NCBI GenBank assembly: GCA_009746045.1
Contig: RPFO01002194.1
Coordinates: forward strand, 76,501 to 122,500
Source: Mesostigma viride
Lineage: Eukaryota > Streptophyta > Mesostigmatophyceae > Mesostigmatales > Mesostigmataceae
DNA: 46,000 bases
Direction: 5' to 3'
Made by a program: the position numbers and the translations under genes. The notes under the pieces are model-generated. The model worked only from the letters and a program-made list of their open reading frames with translations, had not been told where the DNA came from and did no database searches. Shown here one piece after another: positions 1 to 8,245 of this stretch (within the stretch, counting starts at the first letter, position 1; every line of letters begins with the position of its first letter).

Positions 1-102
1 ATCCAAACAGTGTGCATCAGTCTGTGTTGTACCGCTGTGGCCCCAAGCCGCCGTTGGAGGCTAGTCGTGGGCTGAGCATCAACATGTCCGCGCTGATCCT
101 GC

Positions 103-1902
103 ATGGTGGCGGAGGCCAACGAGGCGGGGGAGACCGTCCGGCGGAGGCTGGAGGAGGACCCTGCTGCGCCCTTGGCGCCCTCGCCGTGCTTCGAATCTCG
201 GCAGGATCTGGAAGGTATGCATGCTGTGACGATCGATGACCTCCATTTCACCCACTGTGCGTCGGTGGATGGGGTGAATCAGCAGCTAGATCGTGTTCAG
301 GCTGCCTACGCCGCTGTTGGGCTGGTGCAGAAGTCTGACAAGGTGGTACGGGCGACAGCAGAGCAGACTGGTGTGCAGGCGGTGGGGGTCATTCACCAAA
401 GGAATGGTGACGTGGTGCCTGTTCCTGAGCGTGTGGTGGCAGTTATCGCCGCTACTCATAGAATCTTAGATCGCGGGTTTACATACTACCGCGAACTTAG
501 TTCTGTGCTTGGGAAGTGGGTGTGGATGCATCTGCTGTGCCGCCCCATGCTTTCGGTGTGGTCTGAGACGTACCGGCTGCTAGCAGCCATGAATGCCTCC
601 CTGCCTGGGCGCCGCTGGCGCCTCCCTGCGGGGGCCCGCCAGGAGCTTCAGGCGGCGATCGACCTGGCCCCCTTTTTGAGGGCGGCCAGGGCCCGGCCCC
701 TTTCTGACCGGGTCGTCGCAAGTGATGCGAGCGGCTCCGGCGGTGGGGTGGTCTACAGGGACCTGCCTGGGGCCGATTGTGCCCGGCTGGCGACCCGGCG
801 CGAAGCGCGGGGGTGGCGGACGACAGCTTTAACGTCTGGGGAGGACTGGGACTTGGAGCGCATGGAGGAGGGGGACTACAGCCTGCTGGATAGTGGCCAC
901 TGGCGTACGGCACTGTCCTACCGGTGGCGGGGGCAGCCTAACCACATCAACGTCAAGGAGGCGATTGCTGCGACACAGGGGGTCGAGTGGTCGTGCCGGA
1001 CCAAGGCGTGTCGGGGTAAGCGAGTCGTCCGGCTCGTAGACTCCAGTGCTGTGGTGGGGGCGTTTGTCAGAGGGCGGTCGTCTTCCTACCGTCTCAACCA
1101 GCTGGTTCGACGCTACTGCGCTCTGTCACTGGCTGGCGACATGCAGAGCCACTGGGTCTGGGTGGCTACCGACCACAACCCAGCTGACAAGGCCAGTCGG
1201 CGTGGCGCTTGGGTTCCTGACTTGACCCGGTGTGGTGACGTGCATCCCAACCCTGGGCCTGAGGGGGCGCGACGCCCTCGGGACTTGGCACTTTTGGAGG
1301 GCACAGTCAACCCTGTGTCTACCTTGCCAGCGTACCGACGTGCGGCGGCTGTCTACGTGGCGTGGGCGCCACCTGGCCCTGTCGACCCAGCTGACGCCGA
1401 AGCCATTTTCTGTGAGTGGATTTCTGCTGTCTACCATGCCAGAGGCGGGCGGGGGCGTACCTTATGCCAGCATGCCAAGGCCTGTCTGCACCTGTACTAC
1501 CCCGACATTGTTCGGAATTGGGTACTGGCGGACCGCCTGCTAGCAGGTTGGCAGCGGCTTGTTCCGGCTGTCAGCCCTCCGCCTATGCCCTGGCGCCTTT
1601 GCTATTTCACTGCCCTGTTGCTAGTTTCACGTCGACAGGTGCATTTGAGTGCGTTGATTATTATTGCTTTCCAGCAGTATTTACGCATTAGCGAGGCGCT
1701 AGGGCTGCGGGTTCGGGATGTGGCTCATCCCGGCCACCCCCTTCTCGAGCCAGGGCCCATGGTCGGTGCCCTTGTGCTGCGCAACCCCAAAACTGCGCAG
1801 GGGGCGGCCCAGCACGTCCTCGTCCGGGATCCACTTTCTTTGTGGCTCCTGCGACGTCTGACGGCTGGCCAGCCCCGGATGCACTCCTCTTTCGAGGCTT
1901 AA
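103..1902 (+). CDS. Pol fragment: RT end, RNase H, 2A-like motif, tyrosine recombinase N-part
   Basis: The RT palm is represented by an IDD motif near residue 42, followed by thumb/connection sequence. RNase H follows at about residues 205-365, with the acidic series DASGSGGG, NVKEA, LVDSSAVVGAF and DHNPADKASR. A 2A-like motif GDVHPNPGP is at residues 378-386. The recombinase begins after about residue 395 and shows the first catalytic Arg in RISEALGLRVRDV (Arg at 1684-1686) and a candidate beta-hairpin Lys in NPKTAQG. The frame ends at 1902 before the HxxR and Tyr residues, which continue in another frame from 1842. The ATG at 103 is probably not the native start, because RT should extend upstream and an in-frame TGA lies at 73-75. 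The gene is broken by at least one frameshift. Confidence 0.88.
   Translation: MVAEANEAGETVRRRLEEDPAAPLAPSPCFESRQDLEGMHAVTIDDLHFTHCASVDGVNQQLDRVQAAYAAVGLVQKSDKVVRATAEQTGVQAVGVIHQRNGDVVPVPERVVAVIAATHRILDRGFTYYRELSSVLGKWVWMHLLCRPMLSVWSETYRLLAAMNASLPGRRWRLPAGARQELQAAIDLAPFLRAARARPLSDRVVASDASGSGGGVVYRDLPGADCARLATRREARGWRTTALTSGEDWDLERMEEGDYSLLDSGHWRTALSYRWRGQPNHINVKEAIAATQGVEWSCRTKACRGKRVVRLVDSSAVVGAFVRGRSSSYRLNQLVRRYCALSLAGDMQSHWVWVATDHNPADKASRRGAWVPDLTRCGDVHPNPGPEGARRPRDLALLEGTVNPVSTLPAYRRAAAVYVAWAPPGPVDPADAEAIFCEWISAVYHARGGRGRTLCQHAKACLHLYYPDIVRNWVLADRLLAGWQRLVPAVSPPPMPWRLCYFTALLLVSRRQVHLSALIIIAFQQYLRISEALGLRVRDVAHPGHPLLEPGPMVGALVLRNPKTAQGAAQHVLVRDPLSLWLLRRLTAGQPRMHSSFEA
1231..1260 (+). other. 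2A-like ribosome-skipping motif
   Basis: The codons read CGDVHPNPGP and lie exactly between RNase H and the recombinase. Canonical 2A is D-V/I-E-x-N-P-G-P; here His replaces Glu. Skipping between the last Gly and Pro would release RT-RNase H from the recombinase. The motif match is direct; activity is inferred, and the upstream helix usual for viral 2A is not evident. Confidence 0.65.
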
Positions 1903-2195
1903 CGTACAGCCAGGCTAGGCAGCAGTGGGAGGCTGTGCAGGCCCGCATGAGCATCCCAGGGATGTTTTCTTTTCACAGCCTCCGGCATGGGGGGGCGACG
2001 CACGACGCCATCGCTGGCGAGTCGCCGGAGGCCATCCAGCTGCGCGGCCGGTGGGCTTCGGCCCTCTCGGTCACGCGCTACATTGGCCTCCACCGCAGCC
2101 TCCTGGGGCGCGACATCCCACCCGCCCTCTGGGCTCAGGCCCTGGGTTTTGACCCAGCGGCTTTCCGGCGCCACTTCGGTGGCGTCGAGTTTTGA
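1842..2195 (+). CDS. Tyrosine recombinase C-terminal catalytic part (frameshifted)
   Basis: This frame supplies the missing recombinase residues: HSLRHGGAT gives His-x-x-Arg (1974-1985), GRWASALSVTRYI gives the Trp position and the nucleophilic Tyr (codon 2079-2081), and TGA closes the gene at 2193-2195. It overlaps the preceding frame by about 60 bp, and homology-like sequence moves from one frame to the other near 1865-1880, beside a CCCC run. A one-base indel, true or a sequencing error, is the simplest explanation. The domain recombines the circular DNA copy of the element with the target. The first methionine shown by this frame is not a biological start. Confidence 0.85.
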   Translation: MAPATSDGWPAPDALLFRGLTYSQARQQWEAVQARMSIPGMFSFHSLRHGGATHDAIAGESPEAIQLRGRWASALSVTRYIGLHRSLLGRDIPPALWAQALGFDPAAFRRHFGGVEF

Positions 2196-2389
2196 CGTCC
2201 TCCTGTTTTTACCTCTCGTCTTTTAGCTATCAACTGACCTCACCCTTGTGTGGGAGGTCAGGGGGAAATGGTTTAACTAACCCGAGGGTGAACCTGGGTT
2301 GGGACAAAGTACCCCCATAGCTAGGTAGTTTAAGTTTTCTTTTTTGCATGTCCTACGTATTTTCGGCTGTTAGCCATGTAAGGAGATGT
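2196..2389 (+). other. 3' untranslated stretch of the YR element
   Basis: Non-coding sequence between the recombinase stop and repeat B1. It contains an inverted pair TGACCTC...GAGGTCA near 2235-2261, which could fold into a hairpin. No ORF or other recognised feature. Confidence 0.5.
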
Positions 2390-2531
2390 GGGTAGAGCAG
2401 GGGCACAGCTGCTGTGGGCTGGCCCTGCACATTCACATAGTGTGCTCACCCTAGCATACAGATGGCCGTGTTGCCATCTGGTAGACATGTCTGTGTTATT
2501 CCACCGTATAGAGCTAGCACACATATTGTAA
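2390..2531 (+). repeat. Split direct repeat B1 of the YR element
   Basis: 142-bp block from GGGTAGAGCAGG to CATATTGTAA, identical by eye to 2819-2960. In split-direct-repeat elements B1 lies upstream of A2, and the B1/A2 junction is used in circularisation. It ends in TGTAA, the polyadenylation signal commonly used in volvocine algae. Confidence 0.92.
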
Positions 2532-2584
2532 TAAATTTGATGTTTTGTGGTGATGCATGCAAAGCAAGGCAAGGCCAGAAATGG

Positions 2585-2794
2585 ATTTGGTGAGCTATGC
2601 TCATTTTATCTATGACTAACCTGCTGTGCGGAGAATGCAACGCCGTATAGCACCAAAAGAAAAAATAATTTTAGAAAAAATATTTTTTGTGCTGGCACCC
2701 GTACCCCAGCCACCCAGGTAGGGGTTGGCTGGAGAGGTGGTTGCTATAAAGGGTGGGCTTCCATTCTAGGGAAGCAGGTTGTTTTCTTTTGCCT
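2585..2794 (+). repeat. Repeat A2 of the YR element (putative)
   Basis: Segment between B1 and B2. Its start resembles the A-repeat start of the element at 8246: ATTTGGTGAGCTATGC here and ATTTGCTGAGCTTCGC there, both followed by CATTTTAT and TATGAC. It ends at a CCCACCCGCCCACCC linker, and the other element has CCCACCCACCCACCC at the same place. The matching A1 would be upstream of the window, so the left limit is inferred from the related element. Confidence 0.6.
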
Positions 2795-2818
2795 CCCACC
2801 CGCCCACCCTGGCAAAAG

Positions 2819-2960
2819 GGGTAGAGCAGGGGCACAGCTGCTGTGGGCTGGCCCTGCACATTCACATAGTGTGCTCACCCTAGCATACAGATGGCCGTGT
2901 TGCCATCTGGTAGACATGTCTGTGTTATTCCACCGTATAGAGCTAGCACACATATTGTAA
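2819..2960 (+). repeat. Split direct repeat B2, right end of the YR element
   Basis: Second exact copy of the 142-bp B block, preceded by the CCCACCC linker. The similarity ends at CATATTGTAA (2960), taken as the right terminus. No target duplication is expected for YR integration, and none is obvious. Confidence 0.92.
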
Positions 2961-2961
2961 A

Positions 2962-3019
2962 AATGGTTACCGGCCAGTAACCGCCCCGGTAACCTCAACC
3001 GGGGCGTTTACGCCCCGTA
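2962..3019. other. Three consecutive short inverted repeats at the YR/LINE boundary
   Basis: Immediately after B2 there are three perfect palindromic stems that partly share bases: GGTTAC/GTAACC, CCCCGGT/ACCGGGG and GGGGCG/CGCCCC with loop TTTA. The stretch lies between the YR element end and recognisable LINE coding sequence. It could be a recombination target or the end of another element; function unknown. Confidence 0.55.
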
Positions 3020-3904
3020 AAATTAACTCCTAGTGCAGCAGAGCCCTTCTTGTACAGCATGACGCGGATGGCCGTCTGCCACTCAGCAGGCGGAGGCTCG
3101 TCAGAGAGCAGGACACGGTTGCAGAACGCCAGCAGAAGATCCCTAACCGCCAGATCAGGGGTCTTCAGCAGCTCAGCAGAAAGGTGGTCGGCACCGACCA
3201 CCGCATCGTACCGCAGGCGAGCAAGGGCGCCGTCCAATTCCTTCAAAGTGAAGGGGGGGACGACGTCGTCAGTGGCAAGGCAGCTCTCCTGCAAGGCGGG
3301 GACTTGGTAGTCCGCGGCCGAGGAGGGGGGCGCTGGCGGCGGCGGGGGTCCGGCGACCCCGAGGCGGGCGGCCGTCTCGGGGTGAAGCGGCGGGGGGGGG
3401 CGCGAGCCCCACCGGTCAAGGAAACATTGTGGGCCAACTAGCGGTCAAGGTAGACCGGCGCCGTGCCGTCCCCCGTGTGCTCCACCGGGGTGCGCTGCCG
3501 CCGGCCGCCGAGCCGGTCGAGGTGGTACCAAATGTCCTTGCCCTGGTTGCGAGACTGGCAGGCCTTGGCATCCGCGATGCACTGGGCCGCCTCCGCGTCC
3601 TGAGCGTGCTCGTAGGCCTCCACAAGGGCGGCCTTGAGCAATGGTTTCTGCAGCGGGTCCCGGTTACGCTTGAGGCGGTGCCGGGCGGCCAAGACCTGGG
3701 GGTCCTGGCGGTAGAGCGGGCCGGGGCGGCGGCGGGGCATGACCGGCAGGTGCCGGGCCGCCAGCAACGGGGCACGGGCCGCAAAGCCCGCAAAAATGGC
3801 GGCGTTGGGGGCACCCTTGTCCAGCTCGTCGACGTCCGCCCGGGCGTCCAGGGCCGACAGGTACTCCTGGCGGCACCGGTTCCGCTCGTGCTCGGCGTCC
3901 GTCC
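2995..3904 (-). pseudogene. LINE linker and RT N-terminal part
   Basis: The segment 3904-3438 encodes a basic, alpha-helical linker (QEYLSALDARADVDEL, then GKDIWYHLDRLGG). Another frame continues through a proline-rich stretch starting FLDRWGS into the classic RT entry region: FTLKELDGALARLRYDAVVGAD, AELLKTPDL, LLLAFCNRVL and AEWQTAIRVMLYKKG. The tail near 3025 (GVNFTG) no longer looks like RT, so motifs A-C are absent. At least one frameshift lies near 3420-3438. RT normally copies the LINE RNA at the nicked target; this fragment cannot be active. Confidence 0.75.
3897..3904. repeat. Left target-site duplication of the hAT element
   Basis: GTCCGTCC, identical to 5372-5379 on the other side. 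The match is perfect, so the insertion is either young or well preserved compared with the LINE it interrupts. Confidence 0.92.
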
Positions 3905-5371
3905 CAGTGTACAGCCATACGCAATACGCAATCATACGGGGCCCATGGGTATGGTGTATAATACGCCATACGCGGTATAATACGCAAATCATACGGGGAC
4001 TCTTGAAAATTCTGTTTTTTGCATGGTTCAGGGGGTTCTTCAACATTCCGACCAATCAGGCATGTTTTTTTTGTGTTCTTGCAACACCACTTGCCTTGCA
4101 CATCATCACATAATATTGCCGTTGCCGTCGCTGCATGCCTACAAATACAAGCATTGTACATCTGTTGTTATTAATAATGTCTGTAAATAGCACAAAATAA
4201 CAAAGTTGTATGCACAATCAGTGCACACCTGAAAAGGATAATAACACAAGCAGATATGCATGCACATTGACACTTGCAGTGGTATAGAGATCGCTGCCAC
4301 CATTACTGTATGTTGAAGTTAAAAAACCATGCCATCACTGCATGGAATGGCTATACTAGGACTGAAATACTGCACATGGTCAGTCGGCCAACTTGCCAAA
4401 AGTAATAAGACATTGTGCCAGAAACAGACATCTTGCCTCCTCGTGGTAGGCCACCATGCAATATTGATCTACATGAAGCAAGAATCCATACGGGCTGCCA
4501 ACAATGTGGCTAGCGTGCAGGATAGCATGCATGCCAGCAACCCGACCCAGCTTCCCTAAACCATTAACACATATGGTACGGTGGCTGGCTAGCAGCAGCC
4601 TGCATGGCTAAATAAGGCATTTATGTGCATCGCGAGTCACACCAAATACCCCGCAGCCTGCGACGTAATGCCTCCGGCGGCCTCTTGCACTCGCTCACTC
4701 TTGCCTCCTTCGCATACGTAGCGCCCATGATATGGCGGGTGCTAGCCTTGCTCGGGTGGTAGAACCCGAGAATTTTGCATCCAAAAGTGTGCACGTCACT
4801 GAGCTAGTAGTTACCTGTCGGCTGCCCTTTCTTGTTGAGAGTCTGTTCTTTCACGCTGTGTGTCCAGACAGTCTCGAATACGGCCTGCATCTCGTCGGCC
4901 CCATTATTATCATCGTGTTCCATAGACCCACACCATCACCGTCGCTAGCCATGGTGCCTGGATGTCAATTGTGCTACGATTAAATGTTAGGTGCCAGATG
5001 CGCGCCCTTGTTGGCAGACAACATAACTTCGTCACCTAATTTCCTCGTCCTTCGTCTCCTAGACCCTAGTCCGACACGCAGCAATCTGCAGCAATGCACG
5101 TACAGTCGTACATGCACGGCCAGCTTGGCACCTGCATCTAGTTCCGGCTCCACGTGCCGTCCAAAATGATGCCAGAAGCTAATTCGAACGAGGTTCATAC
5201 GCAAAAAATACGCAAAAAATACGCAAAAAATACGCAAAAAATACGCAATACGCAAAAAATACGCAAAAAATACGCAATGCGTATTTTTTTTCCCATTTTC
5301 ATACGGAAATCTTGCGTATGGCGTATAATACGCGCCATACGGCGTATTATACGCCGTATGGCTGTTCACTG
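3905..5371. mobile_element. Non-autonomous hAT transposon, 1467 bp
   Basis: The ends form 17-bp terminal inverted repeats (3905-3921 and 5355-5371), CAGTGNACAGCCATACG, with one mismatch. A perfect 8-bp duplication GTCCGTCC flanks the element (3897-3904 and 5372-5379). Eight-bp duplications and ends beginning CAG are hallmarks of the hAT superfamily. No transposase ORF is present, so it must be mobilised in trans. It sits inside the LINE endonuclease-linker coding sequence, which reads through when the element is left out. Both subterminal regions are dense in ATACGC/ATACGG motifs. Internal sequence 4000-5180 is AT-rich and unrecognised. Confidence 0.92.
5200..5354. repeat. Subterminal ATACGC repeat cluster of the hAT element
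   Basis: ATACGC preceded by an A-run recurs about eight times at 5200-5278, followed by ATACGG, GTATGGCGTATAATACGC and palindromic GGCGTATTATACGCC up to the right terminus. The left subterminus (3912-3995) has the same ATACGC/ATACGG words. hAT transposases such as Ac bind short subterminal repeats, so these are likely transposase binding sites. Confidence 0.75.
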
Positions 5372-5379
5372 GTCCGTCC
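5372..5379. repeat. Right target-site duplication of the hAT element
   Basis: GTCCGTCC directly after the right terminal repeat, a perfect copy of 3897-3904. Confidence 0.92.
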
Positions 5380-5890
5380 AGTCCTCAGGATCTCCCCGGA
5401 CCGGGCGTAGAGCAGACCAGTCAGGGCGGACCAGTGCGGCGCGGCGCGCGGGGACGTGGAACCGGAGCCGAAGGGTCGCGCGCACCAACCGGTGGTCAGA
5501 GCACACCGTGGGCGTGTCAAACGCTCGGGCGTCCAGAACCGAGGTGCACCTGGGCTGCCGTACCACCACGTAGTCCAGACAGGCCTGACGGCCGTTAGGG
5601 CCACGAAAAGTGACCAAGTCCTGTGAGGGACGTTGAAATTGGCAGTTGACAGCAACCATCCCGCTATCCCGCAAAAAGGCAGAGAAAAGTGGAGTGTTGG
5701 CGTTAGCTTCCGTGTCAGCAGGCGCAAAGCGACTGCCAGCAGTGCCCACGGGGAGCGTAGCATTGGCGTCGAGCAGCATAACCAAAAAGTGGCGGGCCGG
5801 AGTGACCCCCTCAAGGTTATGCAAAGACTCGAAGAACTCTTGGCGCTCCGACTCAGGTAGACCACTATGGGGTGCATAGCCCACCCCCAC
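5372..5890 (-). pseudogene. LINE APE endonuclease, C-terminal half
   Basis: Minus-strand frame with the late apurinic-endonuclease motifs: VMLLDANAT (the D-x-N motif), ACLDYVVVRQP and CSDHRLVRATLRLR (the terminal SDH motif). These residues cleave target DNA to prime reverse transcription in APE-type LINEs. The frame runs into the hAT element at 5371 and stops just inside it; without the insertion it joins the linker at 3904 in frame. Confidence 0.78.
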
Positions 5891-6005
5891 CGTGAGGTGG
5901 TGCTTAGACCGCCCCTCGACGGAGGTGAAATGGGCTACCTGATAAGGCGTGGGGTTAGGAACTTAAGCGTACTGAGGCTAGCAACTGCCAAACGGCGAAC
6001 ACAAT

Positions 6006-6311
6006 TTAAAGACCAACACCACCTTGGCCTGGCGTCCCACTTCCAGCGAAGTAGAAACGCCAACCGCCTGCAAGGCGGTTAGTGCTCACCGTGCCAAATG
6101 GCACCTGGCGACGGTGTTCCTGGACGCCTAGAATAGATACACGATGCTCTATGCAAAATGCGACTAGCTCCTCTACCCGGCAGCTATGGTCGTCATCTGC
6201 TATAGCAATGCTCGACATGCACGTTGATATTAGGACGTATGGGTTGCCATTGCTGGAACGTTTGTTGTGATCTAATCTAGAACATGGTATAATAAGGTTC
6301 GCATTATTCAT
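6006..6311 (-). pseudogene. LINE APE endonuclease, N-terminal part
   Basis: Minus-strand frame with VEELVAFCIEHRVSILGVQEHRR, which matches the early endonuclease motif carrying the catalytic Glu (QEHR). The gap 5891-6005 to the C-part holds stops and at least one frame change. The first methionine lies in AT-rich sequence and may not be the native start. Confidence 0.7.
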
Positions 6312-6416
6312 CCATCCTCAAAGCCTCTTGCTCGTTGACCACTTTCAGTTCCACAGAAGTAGTCAAGGACATTACTTGTCTAACTTACTGAGATAACTAG
6401 ACACAAATCACACAAT

Positions 6417-6496
6417 TATCAAGGAGACAATTATATTTCTTGATCAACGCATCTCTCGATTTCTGGCCTGCGCATGCGCTGGTTGTCTCCTTGATA
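6417..6496. repeat. 80-bp mini inverted-repeat element
   Basis: The ends TATCAAGGAGACAA (6417-6430) and TTGTCTCCTTGATA (6483-6496) are perfect 14-bp inverted repeats. Inside is TTCTGGCCTGCGC...GCTGG. The same words recur at 6664-6694 and, in reverse complement, in the RLE element tails at 16404-16440 and 28428-28464. It may be a tiny MITE or a remnant of RLE-element ends. Confidence 0.6.
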
Positions 6497-6757
6497 TTTC
6501 TTGATCAACGCATTGCGGTCCAATGTGGTGTGAGCAATTGTTTGTTAAGCCGCGGTATGATTGTGTGCACGAGTTTAATTCATCAACCCCGATGGATTCG
6601 ATTGACTAGATTAAGTGAAGATATAACGGCAGGCTCGAGCTACCATGGTCCGGATTCTCCCGATTTCTGGCCTGCGCTGGTTGTCTCCTTGAGATTAAGT
6701 GAGACAACTATGCATGCCTGAGATGTATTAATTAAGGGGACGTGGCGCGCCGAATAT

Positions 6758-6767
6758 TTTCCGCGCC
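6758..6767 (+). promoter_or_regulatory. E2F-like motif with nearby TATA-like box
   Basis: TTTCCGCGCC matches the E2F consensus TTTSSCGC and is followed by an A-run. TATAAT lies at 6797-6802 and an ATG at 6839. The grouping is promoter-like, but the context is a transposon graveyard, so chance is possible. Confidence 0.3.
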
Positions 6768-6838
6768 AAAAAATTTGCGGTACCGTCCGTACGGTGTATA
6801 ATGTGTGCCCGGACCGCTCAACCCTCGCGGAAGTGGCC

Positions 6839-6970
6839 ATGGCGGCATGCCTTTATGCAATATTAATCGATATGGCACGTAAACAGCTAGAAAAAATGAT
6901 TGAATTTCGCAGAAGATTAGTTGATGACCTCATTTCATGGCGGAAAGTTTACGGTTTGCAATACCGCTAA
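6839..6970 (+). CDS. Candidate small ORF, 43 aa, unknown
   Basis: ATG-to-TAA frame of 43 codons, about 37 bp downstream of a TATA-like TATAAT and 72 bp downstream of an E2F-like site. The product begins MAACLYAILIDMARK and is rich in charged residues that could form an amphipathic helix. No family is recognised. It could be a first exon or a chance ORF; support is weak. Confidence 0.2.
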   Translation: MAACLYAILIDMARKQLEKMIEFRRRLVDDLISWRKVYGLQYR

Positions 6971-8245
6971 TTTCTCGAACGGCTACGGGCGCGGGGGTCC
7001 AGGATATAATTTCTCTTGCGGATCATGAAATTTAATGCAGGTTTACGGCAGCTATTGTGAGGCAACGTAGGCTCTAAAGAGCGATTATGAAGCTAACTTA
7101 ATGGTGTTGTCGAGTTTGTGCCGAAGCTTCCCGGTTTCTTTTACATTTCCGGCATTCAAGGTAAGAACCTACGCAGGCCTGCGCATGTCGCCTTCGACGT
7201 ATTCACGGAAGGCGCACCTTCCTTGTTCGCCTGATCAATGGATGATGTCTTTTATTGTTCGAGCTTGCGTGCCAGTTTATGCATGAAACATTTCCACGCA
7301 GGCAGGTGCATTAACGTCGGCCTTTCGCCTTTTTTTCGGGCAGTTTCCCTGCAGGAAGCGCTCCATTTCTTTCGGTTGCATCGTCAGATTCCTAGCTATT
7401 TCGTACAATTTTGTGTAGTTTGTGGCTGGCATGCTAAATGCGCCGAGGTCAAGTTGTTGGTAATGTGTTGACATTTGTTTTCCATAATCCTTTGGACGTG
7501 AGCTTGCTCAGACGCTTTGTTATGTGCCGGATCTGACACGCCTGTTTTAGAACGACATCCGGCATGTGCCTAGAGGCTAACAAGCTGGCATCAGCTTCTT
7601 AGCAAATTGCCCTATTGGAAAGGAAGGTGAGAGTGGTTCTTCTGCTGGCCATACTGCATGAGTGGCATTGCATTAGATAGGTGTTTCCATCGCTTTCCTT
7701 GAGCTATAACCATTAAGACTTCCCTGCTATGTGTGCAGCAAGGCAAGCTGGATAGGATGTGAATGATTGGCAGACAACATGTATGATTTGCTGCCAAGTT
7801 TGCAGGCTGCAGTTGCCTCTATTGCTTGGGCAGTCTTTCTAAGGTTTTTACACGTATACTTGCTGAGTTCTTGGCATAAATTTACATGGTAAGCTTGGGC
7901 TGAGCTTAGTGTATGCTCTCTTGGTGCGTGTATGCCTAGCGATGGTGTTGCTATGCGCACGCTGGCAAGGCTGGCCATGCTGAGGGCAGGGGAGGGCAGA
8001 TGAGGTGCCTAGCCTTTTCTTATGTTGTGTGATCGAGTTGGGCATTTTTTTGGCTTCTTGGATGGAAAACACGATGTCTAGGTGGCCTTATACACAGAAA
8101 AACCTCATTTAGCGTATGTTCAGGTTTTAGCACGCAAAAACTTATAACTTGAGCTAGACTTGTCGGAATGACCTGGGACTTGGACCACTGCTGTCCCCCT
8201 GTTAGCCGGATTTTCGCTTGATTTTGTGGCCTTATCTGAAGTGTT

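Larger units (their letters stand above)
1..2960 (+). mobile_element. PAT/kangaroo-like tyrosine-recombinase retrotransposon, 3' part
   Basis: The order is RT catalytic end, RNase H, 2A-like motif, tyrosine recombinase, then a 3' end in which a 142-bp block (B1, 2390-2531) is repeated exactly (B2, 2819-2960) around a different segment (A2). B1-A2-B2 is the 3' half of the split-direct-repeat architecture of PAT/Ngaro-type YR retrotransposons, which integrate through a circular DNA intermediate using the recombinase instead of a DDE integrase. The matching A1 should lie before base 1. A2 opens with a motif also found at the ends of the non-coding element at 8246-10355, so the two probably form an autonomous/non-autonomous pair. 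Only the RT C-terminal part is present. Class assignment is strong; the exact left and A2 boundaries are inferred. Confidence 0.85.
2995..6311 (-). mobile_element. Decayed APE-type LINE (RTE-like?), interrupted by a hAT element
   Basis: Minus-strand fragments in the right order code for an apurinic-type endonuclease N-part (6311-6006), its C-part (5890-5372), a linker (3904-3438) and the first RT motifs (about 3420-2995). The rest of RT is missing, cut where the YR element and hairpins begin. SDHRLVRATLRLR followed by a WSAL stretch resembles RTE-clade endonucleases, but clade placement is tentative. The hAT insertion at 3905-5371 splits it, and the reading frame runs on across the insertion once the element and one target copy are ignored. 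Confidence 0.75.
6312..8245. other. AT-rich spacer between LINE and non-coding YR element
   Basis: About 1.9 kb without a convincing coding region. It holds an 80-bp inverted-repeat mini-element (6417-6496), a related motif at 6664-6694, an E2F-like motif and 43-codon ORF (6758-6970), and a good 5' splice-site match AAG|GTAAGA near 7160. Exons of a small host gene cannot be excluded, but nothing recognisable was seen. Confidence 0.5.
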
